Shown: piece by piece, positions 35,793 to 44,783 of the stretch | Numbering within the stretch: position 1 is the stretch's first letter | Layout: each line of letters opens with the position of its first letter | Assembly (NCBI GenBank): GCA_963773635.1 | Contig: CAVZBW010000002.1 | Span: forward strand, 372,001 to 436,000 | Direction of reading: 5' to 3' | Origin: CAVZBW01 sp963773635 | Lineage (GTDB): Bacteria; Actinomycetota; Acidimicrobiia; Acidimicrobiales; RAAP-2 | Length of the DNA stretch: 64,000 nt | Notes under the pieces: model-generated | Database searches by the model: none | The model's input: only the letters and a program-made list of their open reading frames with translations | Told to the model about the DNA's origin: nothing | Made by a program: the position numbers and the translations under genes

Positions 35793-37343
35793 GCGTCTCG
35801 CCGCGGAAGAACGACGGGCTGCCCGAAGCGCCACAGCACCATGGCCACGACGCCCACCACCGCCGAGACCAGGGCGATGAGGAACACGCCGCCCACGTCC
35901 GAGTGCGGGGGGAAGGGCAGGTGCCACGACGTGTAGCTCTGGGCGAAGACGTTGTTGTAGTTCCAGTCGGCCCAGAGGCTCCACACCATGGCGAAGTAGA
36001 GCATCAGTCCCCCGAGCAAGGGGAGGATGCCCTTCATCCACAGGTCCCGCCGGCTGCGGCGGAGCACCTTGCGGTAGTACCAGGCGCAGGTGAACCCGGT
36101 GAGGCCGTAGTAGAAGGCGATCCAGATGCCGATCGCCGTCACCGCGTCGGGGATGAGGTTGCCGCCGGCGAGGTGGTTGAAGGCGATGTAGAGGACGACC
36201 GAGACGGCGCCCATGGTCACGGTCGAGACGGTCGGCGTCAGGTAGCGCTTGTGCATCCGGCCGAAGGCGTCGGGGATGGCGCTGGTACACGGCCATGGAC
36301 AGCGTCGTGCGAGCCGTCGGCAGGATCGTCGTCTGGGTCGAGGCGGCGGCCGAGGTCAGCACCATCAGGATGAGCAGGTGGGCGAACACCGAGCCGAACC
36401 AGGCGTGGCCGAACACCGCAGTGCCGAGGCCCGAGAAGATGTCGCTCGTGGTTGGCGGGGTTGGCCAGGCCGACGCCCGTCGTCCCACCCCGGCGAAGGA
36501 CTGCGCGGCCAGGGTCACGACGAAGTAGATGACGAGCAGCAGGACGGTCGAGATGATGGCCGCCGAGTCCGGGGTTGCGGGTCCGGTCCGCGGTCTCCTC
36601 GTTGATCGAGACCGACGTGTCCCACCCCCAGTAGATGAAGAGCATGAGCAGCAGCCCGGTCGACGACCTTGGAGAAGGAGGGATGTGGAACGGGTTGAAC
36701 CAGCTCCAGCGACGGGACCAGGTGGCCGGCCGGCGCGCTGCCCGATGGCCACCCGGACCAGGGCGACGACGGCGAAGACGACGAGGATGAGCACCTCGAC
36801 CGAGAGCAGGATCCGCTGGACCCGCGCCGACAGCTCGATGCCGCGGTAGCAGACGTAGGTCAGCAGGACGATGAAGAGCACGCCGACGAGCAGCACCCAT
36901 TCGCTCGTCGGGTTGTGCCGATCCCTCGGGCGTTGAAGAGCAGGAAGCCGTACTGGCCGGTCACCTGGGCCAGGCTGGCCATGACCAGCACGTCGGACGG
37001 CGATGATGCCCCACCCTCCGAGCCAGCCCAACCACGGACCGAAGGTGCGGGTGCCCCAGGTGAAGGTGGTGCCGCAGTCCGGGTCGGCCTTGTTGAGCTC
37101 GCTGTAGCCGATGGAGACGAAGAGCATCGGGACGAAGGCCAGCACGACGATGGTGGGCGACAGGACGCCGACGGCCACGATGATCAGGCCGAGGGTGGCG
37201 GCCAGGCTGTAGGCGGGCGCCGTCGAGGCGACGCCGATCACGATGTTGGACACCAGGCCCAGGGCATCGGACTTGAGCCCCTTGTCGACAGGCGCCTCGG
37301 CCGGCGCGGTCCGTCGGCGTGTGGTGCGTCGGTGGTCGGTCAT
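35725..37343 (-). CDS. APC-family amino-acid permease, multiple frameshifts
   Basis: Reassembled, about 535 residues. The N-terminus is GLKSDALGLVSNIVIGVAST plus APAYSLAATLGLIIVAVGVL. Then come helices FVPMLFVSIGYSELNKADPD, VLLVGVLFIVLLTYVCYRGI, GLLLMLFIYWGWDTSVSINE, AAIISTVLLLVIYFVVTLAA, FAHLLILMVLTSAAASTQTT and AIGIWIAFYYGLTGFTCAWY. Proline/serine-rich C-terminal tail ETLNRSTPTLVPEDSPTPKV ends at TGA 35727-35725. At least eight indels between 35.8 and 37.0 kb interrupt the frame. The substrate, perhaps an amine or glutamate-related amino acid, is suggested by the neighbouring gdhA, aldehyde dehydrogenase and aminotransferase. ATG 37343 starts 2 bases after the gdhA stop. Confidence 0.8.
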
Positions 37344-37344
37344 C

Positions 37345-38784
37345 TCACACCGGGCTCTCGTCGAGCATGGCGTCGGCCACCTTGACGAACCCGGCGGCGT
37401 TGGCGCCGAGCGACGTAGTTGCCGGGCGACCCGTACTCCTCCGCCGCCTGGCGCACCGTCTCGTGGATGCGCCGCATGATCGGTCTGCAGCTTGTCGTCC
37501 ACCTCCTCGGCGGTCCACTGGCTCAGCTGCATGTCCTGGGCCATCTCCAGGCCCGAGACCGCCACCCCGCCGGCGTTGGCCGCCTTGCTCGGAGCGTAGA
37601 GCACGACCGGCGGCCAGGAAGCGCTCCACGCCCTCGGGGACGGTGGGCATGTTGGCTCCCTCGGCCACGAGGCGGACGCCGTTGCCGACAAGGTTGGCCG
37701 CGTCGCTTGCGCTGATCTCGTTCTGGGTGGCGCTCGGGAAGGCGCAGTCGGCCGGCACCGCCCACAGCGGGTTGCGCCACACCGGGCGCGGTCGGATGGT
37801 ACGAGGCGTCGCGGGAAGCGGCTCGGCGTACTCGCGGATCCGGCCCCGCCGCTCGTTCTTCAGCTCCTTGACCCATGCCAGCTTCTCGCCGTCGATCCCG
37901 TCGGGATCGTGGACGAAGCCGTCGGAGTCCGACAGGGTGAGTGGGCCGGGCACCCAGGTGCGAGGAGCTTCTCCGCCGTGAACTGCGCGACGTTGCCGCT
38001 GCCCGAGATCAGGCAGGCCTTGCCCTCGAGGCTGTCGCCACGCGTGGCGAGCATCTCCCTGGCGAAGTAGACCACGCCGTAGCCGGTCGCCTCCTGCCGG
38101 ATGCCGGAGCCTCCCCACTTGATCCCCTTGCCGGTGATGGCGCCGGCGAAACGCTTGGCGATCCGCTTGTACTGCCCGAAGAGGTAGCCGATCTCGCGCT
38201 CTCCCACCCCGATGTCGCCGGCGGGCACGTCGGTGAACTCGCCGATGTAGGGGTACAGCTCGGTCATGAACGACTGGCAGAACCGTCGGATCTCCGACTC
38301 GCTCCGGCCCTTCGGGATCGAAGTCCGACCCGCCCTTGGCCCCACCCATCGGCAGGGTGGTGAGGGAGTTCTTGAGCGTCTGCTCGAAGGCCAGGAACTT
38401 GAGGAGGCCGGCGTCGACGGACGGGTGGAACCGCAGTCCCCCCTTGTAGGGCCCGATGGAGCTGCTCATCTGGACCCGGTAGCCCCGGTTGACGTGGATC
38501 TCGCCCCGGTCGTCCACCCAGTTGACGCCGAAGCTGATGGTCCGGTCGGGCTCGACGAGCCGCTCGAGGATCTTGTCGTCGAGGTAGCGGGGCTGCCGGA
38601 GGAGGACCGGCAGGAGCGAGCCCGCGACCTCGCGGACGGCCTGGTGGAACTCCAGCTCCCCGGGGTTCTTGGCCTCGACCTTGGCAACGAGGGCGTCGAG
38701 GTGGTCCGCAACCCTTGCCGCGGTCACGACAGGCCTGTTGGACGATGGCGCGGAGGCGGTTGCCGTCGGGGGTCCCATCGCCAC
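37345..38784 (-). CDS. gdhA: NADP-type glutamate dehydrogenase, multiple frameshifts
   Basis: Reassembled, about 470 residues, including FHQAVREVAGSLLPVLLRQP, RTISFGVNWVDDRGEIHVNR, SSSIGPYKGGLRFHPSVDAG, FEQTLKNSLTTLPMGGAKGG, FMTELYPYIGEFTDVPAGDI, GVGEREIGYLFGQYKRI, GKGIKWGGSGIRQEATGYGV, ISGSGNVAQFTAEKLL and FPSATQNEISASDAANLVGN. It reversibly aminates 2-oxoglutarate. At least six extra bases (around 38313, 37961, 37942, 37608, 37481 and 37411) break the frame. Start GTG 38784 or ATG 38778. It leads a two-gene operon with the permease, with DosR-like boxes upstream. Confidence 0.88.
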   Translation of the reverse strand: MAMGPPTATASAPSSNRPVVTAARVADHLDALVAKVEAKNPGELEFHQAVREVAGSLLPVLLRQPRYLDDKILERLVEPDRTISFGVNWVDDRGEIHVNRGYRVQMSSSIGPYKGGLRFHPSVDAGLLKFLAFEQTLKNSLTTLPMGGAKGGSDFDPEGPERVGDPTVLPVVHDRAVPLHRRVHRRARRRHRGGRARDRLPLRAVQADRQAFRRRHHRQGDQVGRLRHPAGGDRLRRGLLRQGDARHAWRQPRGQGLPDLGQRQRRAVHGGEAPRTWVPGPLTLSDSDGFVHDPDGIDGEKLAWVKELKNERRGRIREYAEPLPATPRTIRPRPVWRNPLWAVPADCAFPSATQNEISASDAANLVGNGVRLVAEGANMPTVPEGVERFLAAGRALRSEQGGQRRRGGGLGPGDGPGHAAEPVDRRGGGRQAADRSCGASTRRCARRRRSTGRPATTSLGANAAGFVKVADAMLDESPV

Positions 38785-38814
38785 ATCCTTGAGCGACTGC
38801 CCCGAGGCCGAGCA

Positions 38815-38828
38815 GAGCCGAAGGTCCC
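38815..38828. promoter_or_regulatory. DosR-like box upstream of gdhA (site 1)
   Basis: GAGCCGAAGGTCCC; its complement reads GGGACCTTCGGCTC. It is 31 bases upstream of the gdhA GTG and almost the mirror image of the 38869 site. Confidence 0.45.
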
Positions 38829-38868
38829 GATGCCAGCGCAGGGTCCCGGTCGGTCCCGAATGGAGGAC

Positions 38869-38882
38869 GGGACCTTTGGCTC
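38869..38882. promoter_or_regulatory. DosR-like box between gdhA and the saccharopine-dehydrogenase-like gene (site 2)
   Basis: GGGACCTTTGGCTC. With the 38815 site it forms two facing copies of GGGACCTTYGGCTC, centres 54 bases apart. Additional GGTCCCG half-sites lie between them (near 38851 and 38862). Confidence 0.45.
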
Positions 38883-39008
38883 TGGCCGCTCCTCGGCCAC
38901 CCCCGGATCATTCGGGGTGCGGCTCATCCACCCGAGCCCTCACACGAGGCTCGTCCACCCGAGCTCACGGAAGGGCCGTCGCCCGAGCTCGGACGACGGA
39001 GGTCGAAC

Positions 39009-40230
39009 GTGCGGGTACTGGTCATCGGAGCAGGAGGCGTCGGTACGGCGGTCGCCAGGACGGCGGCCCACTGTGGATTCTTCGAGCGCGTGGTCGTGGC
39101 CGACTACGACGTCGACCGCGCGCAGCGGGCCGTGGCCGGCGCGCGGCGACCGCTTCGCCGCCGCCCGGCTCGACGCCAGCGACGAGCGTCGATCGTCGAG
39201 CTGATCGAGAGCGAGCGCATCGACGCGGTGCTCAACGCGGTCGACCCTCGCTTCGTGATGCCGATCTTCCGGGCGGCGCTGTCGTCGCCGGGTCACCTAC
39301 CTCGACATGGCCATGTCCCTGTCCCATCCGCACCCCACCGGACCCGTACCACGTGCCGGGCGTGAAGCTCGGCGACGAGCAGTTCGCCCTGGCCGACGAG
39401 TGGGAGAGAAAGGGCCTGCTGGCTCTGTGCGGCATGGGGGTCGAGCCGGGGCTCTCCGACGTCTTCGCCCGCTACGCGGCCGACAAGCTGTTCTCCTCGA
39501 TCGACGAGATCGGGGTGCGCGACGGCGCCAACCTGGTGGTCGACGGCTACGACTTCGCCCCGACCTTCTCCATCTGGACCACCATCGAGGAGTGCCTCAA
39601 CCCCCCGATCGTCTGGGAGCGGGACAAGGGCTGGTTCACGACCGAGCCCTTCAGCGAGCCGGAGACGTTCGTCTTCCCCGCCGGGATCGGCCCGGTCGAG
39701 TGCGTGAACGTCGAGCACGAGGAGGTGCTCCTCATCCCCCGCTGGGTGGACGCGCGGCGGGTGACGTTCAAGTACGGGCTGGGCGACGAGTTCATCGGGG
39801 TCCTCCAGACGCTGCACAAGCTCGGCCTGGACTCCACGACCCCGTGCGAGTCGGCAAGGCGCGAGGTCTCCCCGCGCGACGTCGTGGCCGCCTGCCTCCC
39901 CGACCCCGCCGAGCTCGGGGACCGCATGACCGGGGCTGACCTGCGCCGGCACCTGGGTGAAGGGGACCGGGACCGACGGGAGCCCCCGGGAGGTCTACCT
40001 CCACCACGTGGTGGACAACGCCTGGTCCATGGCGGAGTTCGGACTCCCAGGCGGTGGTCTGGCAGACGGCCATGAACCCGATCGTGGCCCTCGAGCTGAT
40101 CGACTCCGGCGCCTGGTCCGGTGTCGGGCGTGCTCGGTCCGGAGGCCCTGCCCGCGGATCCCTTCCTGGATCTGCTCAACAGCCACGGGGCCCCCTGGGC
40201 CTGCGAGGAGCGGACGTCCGACGCCGCCTA
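39009..40230 (+). CDS. Saccharopine-dehydrogenase-family oxidoreductase, multiple frameshifts
   Basis: Reassembled, about 400 residues. The N-terminal Rossmann fold is MRVLVIGAGGVGTAVARTAA followed by VVVADYDVDRAQRAVAGAGD. Then FVMPIFRAAL, YLDMAMSLSHPHP, YHVPGVKLGDEQFALADEWE, CGMGVEPGLSDVFARYAADK and VVDGYDFAPTFSIWTTIEEC follow. It ends VVDNAWSMAEFG, VWQTAMNPIVALELIDSGAW and FLDLLNSHGAPW. Family members reduce or oxidise C-N bonds in saccharopine, lysine or carboxynorspermidine pathways. GTG start at 39009, stop TAG at 40228. At least seven extra bases break the frame. It precedes the aminobutyraldehyde dehydrogenase, suggesting polyamine or lysine-type chemistry; substrate unproven. Confidence 0.75.
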
Positions 40231-40289
40231 GTCCCGCGCACGTCTCGGCCCCAGCGCTCAGCCGATCCCGTCGACCCAAGGAGGATCTC

Positions 40290-41737
40290 GTGGCTGACTC
40301 AGCGACCCGCCTACCAGAACTTCATCGCCGGCACCTCCGTCGATGCCAAGGACGGAGGCACGTCACGATCTCGTCGACCCCGTCACGGGGACGCCGTACG
40401 CGATCGCGCCGCGGTCCGGGCCAGAGGACGTCGAGCGGGCCTCCTCGGGCGGCCCAGGACGCCTTCGAGTCCTGGTCGTCGACGACGCCCTCACAGCGCA
40501 GCCTGGCCGTACTCAGGTTCGCCGACGCGCTCGAGGCGCGGGCCGAGGAGCTGGTCGACATCGAGTGCCGCAACACCGGCAAGCCGAGGCGCCTCACCGA
40601 TGTCCGAGGAGATCCCCCCCATGATCGACCAGATCCGCTTCTTCGGCGGGGCGTGCCGGCTGCTCGAGGGCCGGTCTGCGGGCGAGTACATGGAGGGGTT
40701 CACCTCGTTTGTCCGCCGAGAGCCTATCGGGGTGTGCGCGCAGATCACGCCGTGGAACTACCCGATGATGATGGCGGTGTGGAAGTTCGCGCCGGCGATC
40801 GCTGCCGGCAACACCGTCGTGCTCAAGCCCGCCCACACCACACCGGCCAGCACCGTCTTCATGGCCGAGGTGGCGGCGGAGTTCTTCCCGCCCGGCGTGT
40901 TCAACGTCGTGTGCGGCCACAACCGCGAGATGGGCGCGGCGCTCCTCGAGAGCCCGATCCCGCGCATGGTGTCGATGACCGGGAGCGTGCGGGCCGGTCG
41001 GGAGATCGCCCGGGCGGCGGCCGGAGGACCTGAAGCGGGTCCATCTCGAGCTGGGCGGGAAGGCGCCGGTCGTCGTGTTCGACGACGCCGACCTCGAGTC
41101 CACCGCCGAGGGCATCGCCATGGCCGGCTACTTCAACGCCGGCCAGGACTGCACCGCAGCGACCCGGGTCCTCGCCTCGGCCGCCATCCACGACGACCTG
41201 GTCTCGGCACTGACCGAGGCGGCTCGACGCCGGAAGCTGGGCGGACCCGACGATGCCGACGCCGACCTCGGTCCCCTCAACAGTGCCTCGCAGCTCGATC
41301 GGGTGAGCGGCTTCGTCGACCGGCTCCCGGACCACGCCGAGATCCGCACGGGCGGCCAGCGGTCGGGGGCCAGGGATTCTTCTACGAGCCCACCGTCGTG
41401 ACCGGTCTCGAGCAGCAGCGACGAGATCGTCCAGCAGGAGGTCTTCGGGCCGGTCGTCACCGTGCAGCGCTTCGGCGACGAGGACGAGGCCGTGCGCTGG
41501 GCCAACGACGTGGAGTACGGGCTGGCCTCGTCGGTGTGGACCCGGGACCACGCCCGTGCGCTGCGCATGTCGGCGCGTCTCGACTTCGGCTGCGTCTGGA
41601 TCAACACCCACATCCCCCTGGTCGCCGAGATGCCCCACGGGGGCTTCAAGCACTCTGGTTATGGTAAGGACCTCTCGGTGTACGGCCTCGAGGACTACAC
41701 GCGGGTCAAGCACGTCATGAGCGCCATCGCCCCGTGA
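40290..41737 (+). CDS. Gamma-aminobutyraldehyde dehydrogenase (aldehyde dehydrogenase family), multiple frameshifts
   Basis: Reassembled, about 480 residues. The GTG at 40290 is preceded by AAGGAGG (40278-40284). The product reads MADSATRPAYQNFIAG, EEIPPMIDQIRFFGGACRLL, EGRSAGEYMEGFTSFVRREP, ITPWNYPMMMAVWKFAPAIA, AGNTVVLKPAHTTPASTVFM, VHLELGGKAPVVVFDDADLE, the nucleophile loop FNAGQDCTAATRV, and WINTHIPLVAEMPHGGFKHS near the end. These blocks closely follow actinobacterial aminobutyraldehyde dehydrogenases that convert 4-aminobutanal from putrescine to GABA. Roughly eight extra bases break the frame. The following class III aminotransferase fits GABA or diamine transamination. Confidence 0.85.
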
Positions 41738-41798
41738 GGCACACCGTCTCGAGGACCGCGCCGGGGCGAGCCGCACGACACGAGCTGGAGGACAGGTC

Positions 41799-43124
41799 AT
41801 GCCCGACGCCAAGCTGACGACGCCTCGCTCGGGGCGGCTCCTCAAGACGGAGGTGCCCGGCCCGGCATCCCAGGAGCTCGCCCGACGGAGGGCGGCGGCC
41901 ATCCCCCGCGGCGTCGGCACCACGCTGCCGGTCTTCGTCGACCCGCGCCGGGCCCGGCTTCGTCGAGGACGTCGACGGCAACCGGTTGATCGACTTCGGG
42001 TCCGGGATCTCGGTCACCAACGTCGGCAACAGCGCTCCGGCGGTCGTCGCGGCGATCCGGGACCAGGCCGAGCGCTTCACCCACACCTGCTTCCAGGTGA
42101 CGCCCTACGAGGGCTACGTCGAAGTCTGCGAGCGCCTCAACGCCCTCACCCCCGGGCGTCACGAGAAGCGCTCGTTCCTCGTGAACTCGGGCGCGGAGGC
42201 CGTGGAGAACGCCGTCAAGGTGGCCCGCTACGCCACCGGCCGAAGTGGGGTGGTCGCCTTCGACCACGGTTTCCACGGACGCACCCTGCTGACCATGAGC
42301 CTCACGGGAAAGGCCATGCCCTACAAGCGCGGGCTTCGGTCCTTTCGCTCCCGAGGTGTACCGGGCCTCCTATTCGGACCCCTTCCACGGCACGGGCCGG
42401 CTCGACGAGACCCTGTCCCTGCTCGAGACCACCATCGGCGCCGAGTCGATCGCCTGCGTGGTCGTCGAGCCCATCGCGGGCGAGGGCGGCTTCGTGGTCC
42501 CCGAGCCCGGATGGCTCGCCGGGCTCGCCGAGTGGTGCGCCCGCAACGGGGTGCTGTTCGTTGCCGATGAGGTGCAGACGGGGATGGGACGGACGGGCAC
42601 CTGGTTCGCATGCGAGCACGAGGGAATCGTCCCGGACATCGTGACGACCGCCAAGAGCCTCGGCTGGTGGGCTCCCGATCGGTGGGATCACCGGTCGAGC
42701 CGAGCTGATGGACGCCGTCCACCCCGGGGGACTCGGCGGAACCTTTGGAGGCAACCCCCTGGCCTGCGCCGCCGCACTGGCAGTCTTCGACATCATCGAG
42801 TCCGAGGGGCTGCTCCAGCGTGCCCGCCGCATCGGCGAGGTCGCCCTCCCGAGGCTCGAGGGGCTCGTCACGCCGGCCGGACCGGTCGGTCAGGCGCGGG
42901 GACGGGGCGCCATGGTGGCCATGGAGCTGGTCGCTCCGGACGGGCGCCGTCCCAATCCGATGGCCACCCTCGAGGTGGCCAAGCGATGCCACGAGCGGGG
43001 CCTCCTCGTGCTCACGGCGGGCACCCACGGAAACGTGATCCGGCTGCTTCCACCGCTCGTGATCCCCGACGAGCTGCTCGACGAGGGACTCGACATCCTC
43101 GAATCGGTCGTCCGGGGGCTCTGA
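41799..43124 (+). CDS. gabT: Class III aminotransferase (GABA/putrescine transaminase type), three frameshifts
   Basis: Reassembled, about 440 residues: RLLKTEVPGPASQELARRRA, IDFGSGISVTNVGNSAPAVV, TCFQVTPYEGYVEVCERLNA, the PLP phosphate region NSGAEAVENAVKVARYATGR, AFDHGFHGRTLLTMSLTGKA, EPIAGEGGFVVP, FVADEVQTGMGRTGTWFACE (Asp binding the pyridine nitrogen) and the Schiff-base lysine in VTTAKSLG. C-terminal GGTFGGNPLACAAALAVFDI and LLPPLVIPDELLDEGLDIL. It matches 4-aminobutyrate transaminases. ATG 41799 has GGAGGA as ribosome site. Extra bases near 41945, 42350 and 42685. It is likely co-transcribed with the aldehyde dehydrogenase. Confidence 0.87.
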
Positions 43125-43163
43125 CCCAGAGCGGGTCCACCGGGGCCGCCCACCTCGGACGGG

Positions 43164-44783
43164 TCACAGTGGGATGTTGCCGTGCTTGGCCGTGGGCTGC
43201 CTCCCCCGCTTGGCCTGGAGCCCTCGCAGCGCCGCGGCCACCTCGGTCCGAGTCTCGGAGGGCCGGATGACCGCGTCGACGTACCCTCGTTCGGCGGCCG
43301 GATACGGCGTGTAGTAGGCGTGCCGGTACTCAGCTGACGAGGCGCTCCCGCACCAACGGATCGTCGGCCTCGGCGAGCCGTCGACGATGAACGATGTTGA
43401 CCGCTCCCTCTGCGCCCATCACCGCGATCTCGGCCGTGGGCCATGCCAGGTTGACGTCGGCGCGCAGGTGCTTGGAGCCCATCACCACGTAGGCACCGCC
43501 GTAGGCCTTGCGGACGATGACGGTCACCTTGGGCACGGTGGCCTCCGCGTAGGCGTAGATGAGCTTGGCGCCGCGGCGGATGATGCCCCGCCACTCCTGG
43601 TCGACCCCCGGCAGGAATCCCGGGACGTCCACGAAGGTGACGATCGGGATGCCGAACGCGTCGCAGGTCCGCACGAAGCGAGCCGCCTTCTCGGCGGCGT
43701 CGATGTCGAGCGTCCCCGCAAGATGGGTCGGCTGGTTGGCGACCACGGCCACGGTGCGACCCTCGATCCTGCCGTAGCAGCACATGATGTTGGGCGCGAA
43801 GTTGGGATGGACCTCGAGAAACTCCCCGTCGTCGACGATCGCCGCGATCACCGCCCCCATGTCGTACGGGCGTCGTGTCCGAGTCGGGGACGAGCCGGTC
43901 CAGGGCGAGGTCGCTCGGCGTCGGGGTGGCCGAGACCCGGCTCGAGTACCGCGGCGCCTCGGAGCGGCAATTCTGCGGGAGATAGCTGAGGAGGGCCCGG
44001 ACGTAGTCGAAGGCGTCCTCCTCGTCGGTGGCCAGGTAGTGCGCGTTACCGGACCGGCTCGCATGGGTCGTCGCCCCCCCGAGCTCCTCGAAGCCCACCT
44101 CCTGGCCCGTGACCGCTTTGATGACATCGGGCCCCGTGATGAACATGTGCGCCACACGGTCGACCATGACCGTGAAGTCCGTGAGCGCCGGGGAGTAGAC
44201 GGCACCTCCGGCGCACGGCCCGGCGATGACCGAGATCTGCGGCACATACCCCGACGCCAGGGTGTTGCGGTAGAAGATCTCCCCGTAGAGCGCGAGGGAG
44301 GCGACGCCCTCCTGGATGCGAGCGCCCCCCGAGTCGTTGATGCCGACGATGGGGCATCCGTTCTCCAGGGCCACCTCCATCACCTTGACCACCTTCTCCC
44401 CGAACACCTCCCCGAGCGACCCGCCGAACACGCTGAAATCCTGGGAGAACAGCGCGATCTGACGGTCGTTGACCGTCGCCACGCCCGTGACGACACCGTC
44501 GCCGTATGGGGTCTCACGATCCCCGGCCGACCCACCGGACCGCTGCCGAGCGAAGGCGTCGAGCTCCCGGAAGGAGCCGGGATCGACCAGGGCGTCGATC
44601 CGTTGGCGGGCGGTCATCTTTCCCTTGGAGCGCTGGCGCTCACGAGCGACCGCCTCCGCGTCCTCGATAGACGGCCCGGCGCCTCCGATCGAGCTCGGAC
44701 AGCTTGTCCGCCGTGCTCTGCGCTGCGCCGCCCTGCTCGGGCGCCGTGCTCACCGGGTCGCCCTGCTCGGGCGCCGTGCTCAC
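43164..44783 (-). CDS. pccB: Acyl-CoA carboxylase carboxyltransferase (beta) subunit, three frameshifts
   Basis: About 535 residues after repair. The start GTG 44783 overlaps the stop of the alpha-subunit gene (GTGA). The N-terminus has STADKLSELDRRRRAV, then IEDAEAVARERQRSKGKMTA, SQDFSVFGGSLGEVFGEKVV, GINDSGGARIQEGVASLALY, PCAGGAVYSPALTDF, VPGFLPGVDQEWRGIIRRGA, VIVRKAYGGAYVVMGSKHL and the C-terminal EYRHAYYTPYPAAERGYVDA ending KHGNIPL. It transfers CO2 from carboxybiotin to acetyl- or propionyl-CoA. Extra bases near 44665, 43875 and 43335. Family identity is secure; whether propionyl- or another CoA ester is preferred is not. Confidence 0.9.
44731..44783. repeat. Tandem 30-bp duplication of the pccB start region
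   Basis: The 23-base stretch ccctgctcgggcgccgtgct + cac occurs at 44731-44753 and again at 44761-44783, a 30-base period. On the coding strand each copy supplies GTGAGCACGGCGCCCGAGCA, so pccB has two in-frame GTG starts ten codons apart, and its product may begin with the repeat MSTAPEQGDP. Confidence 0.85.
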
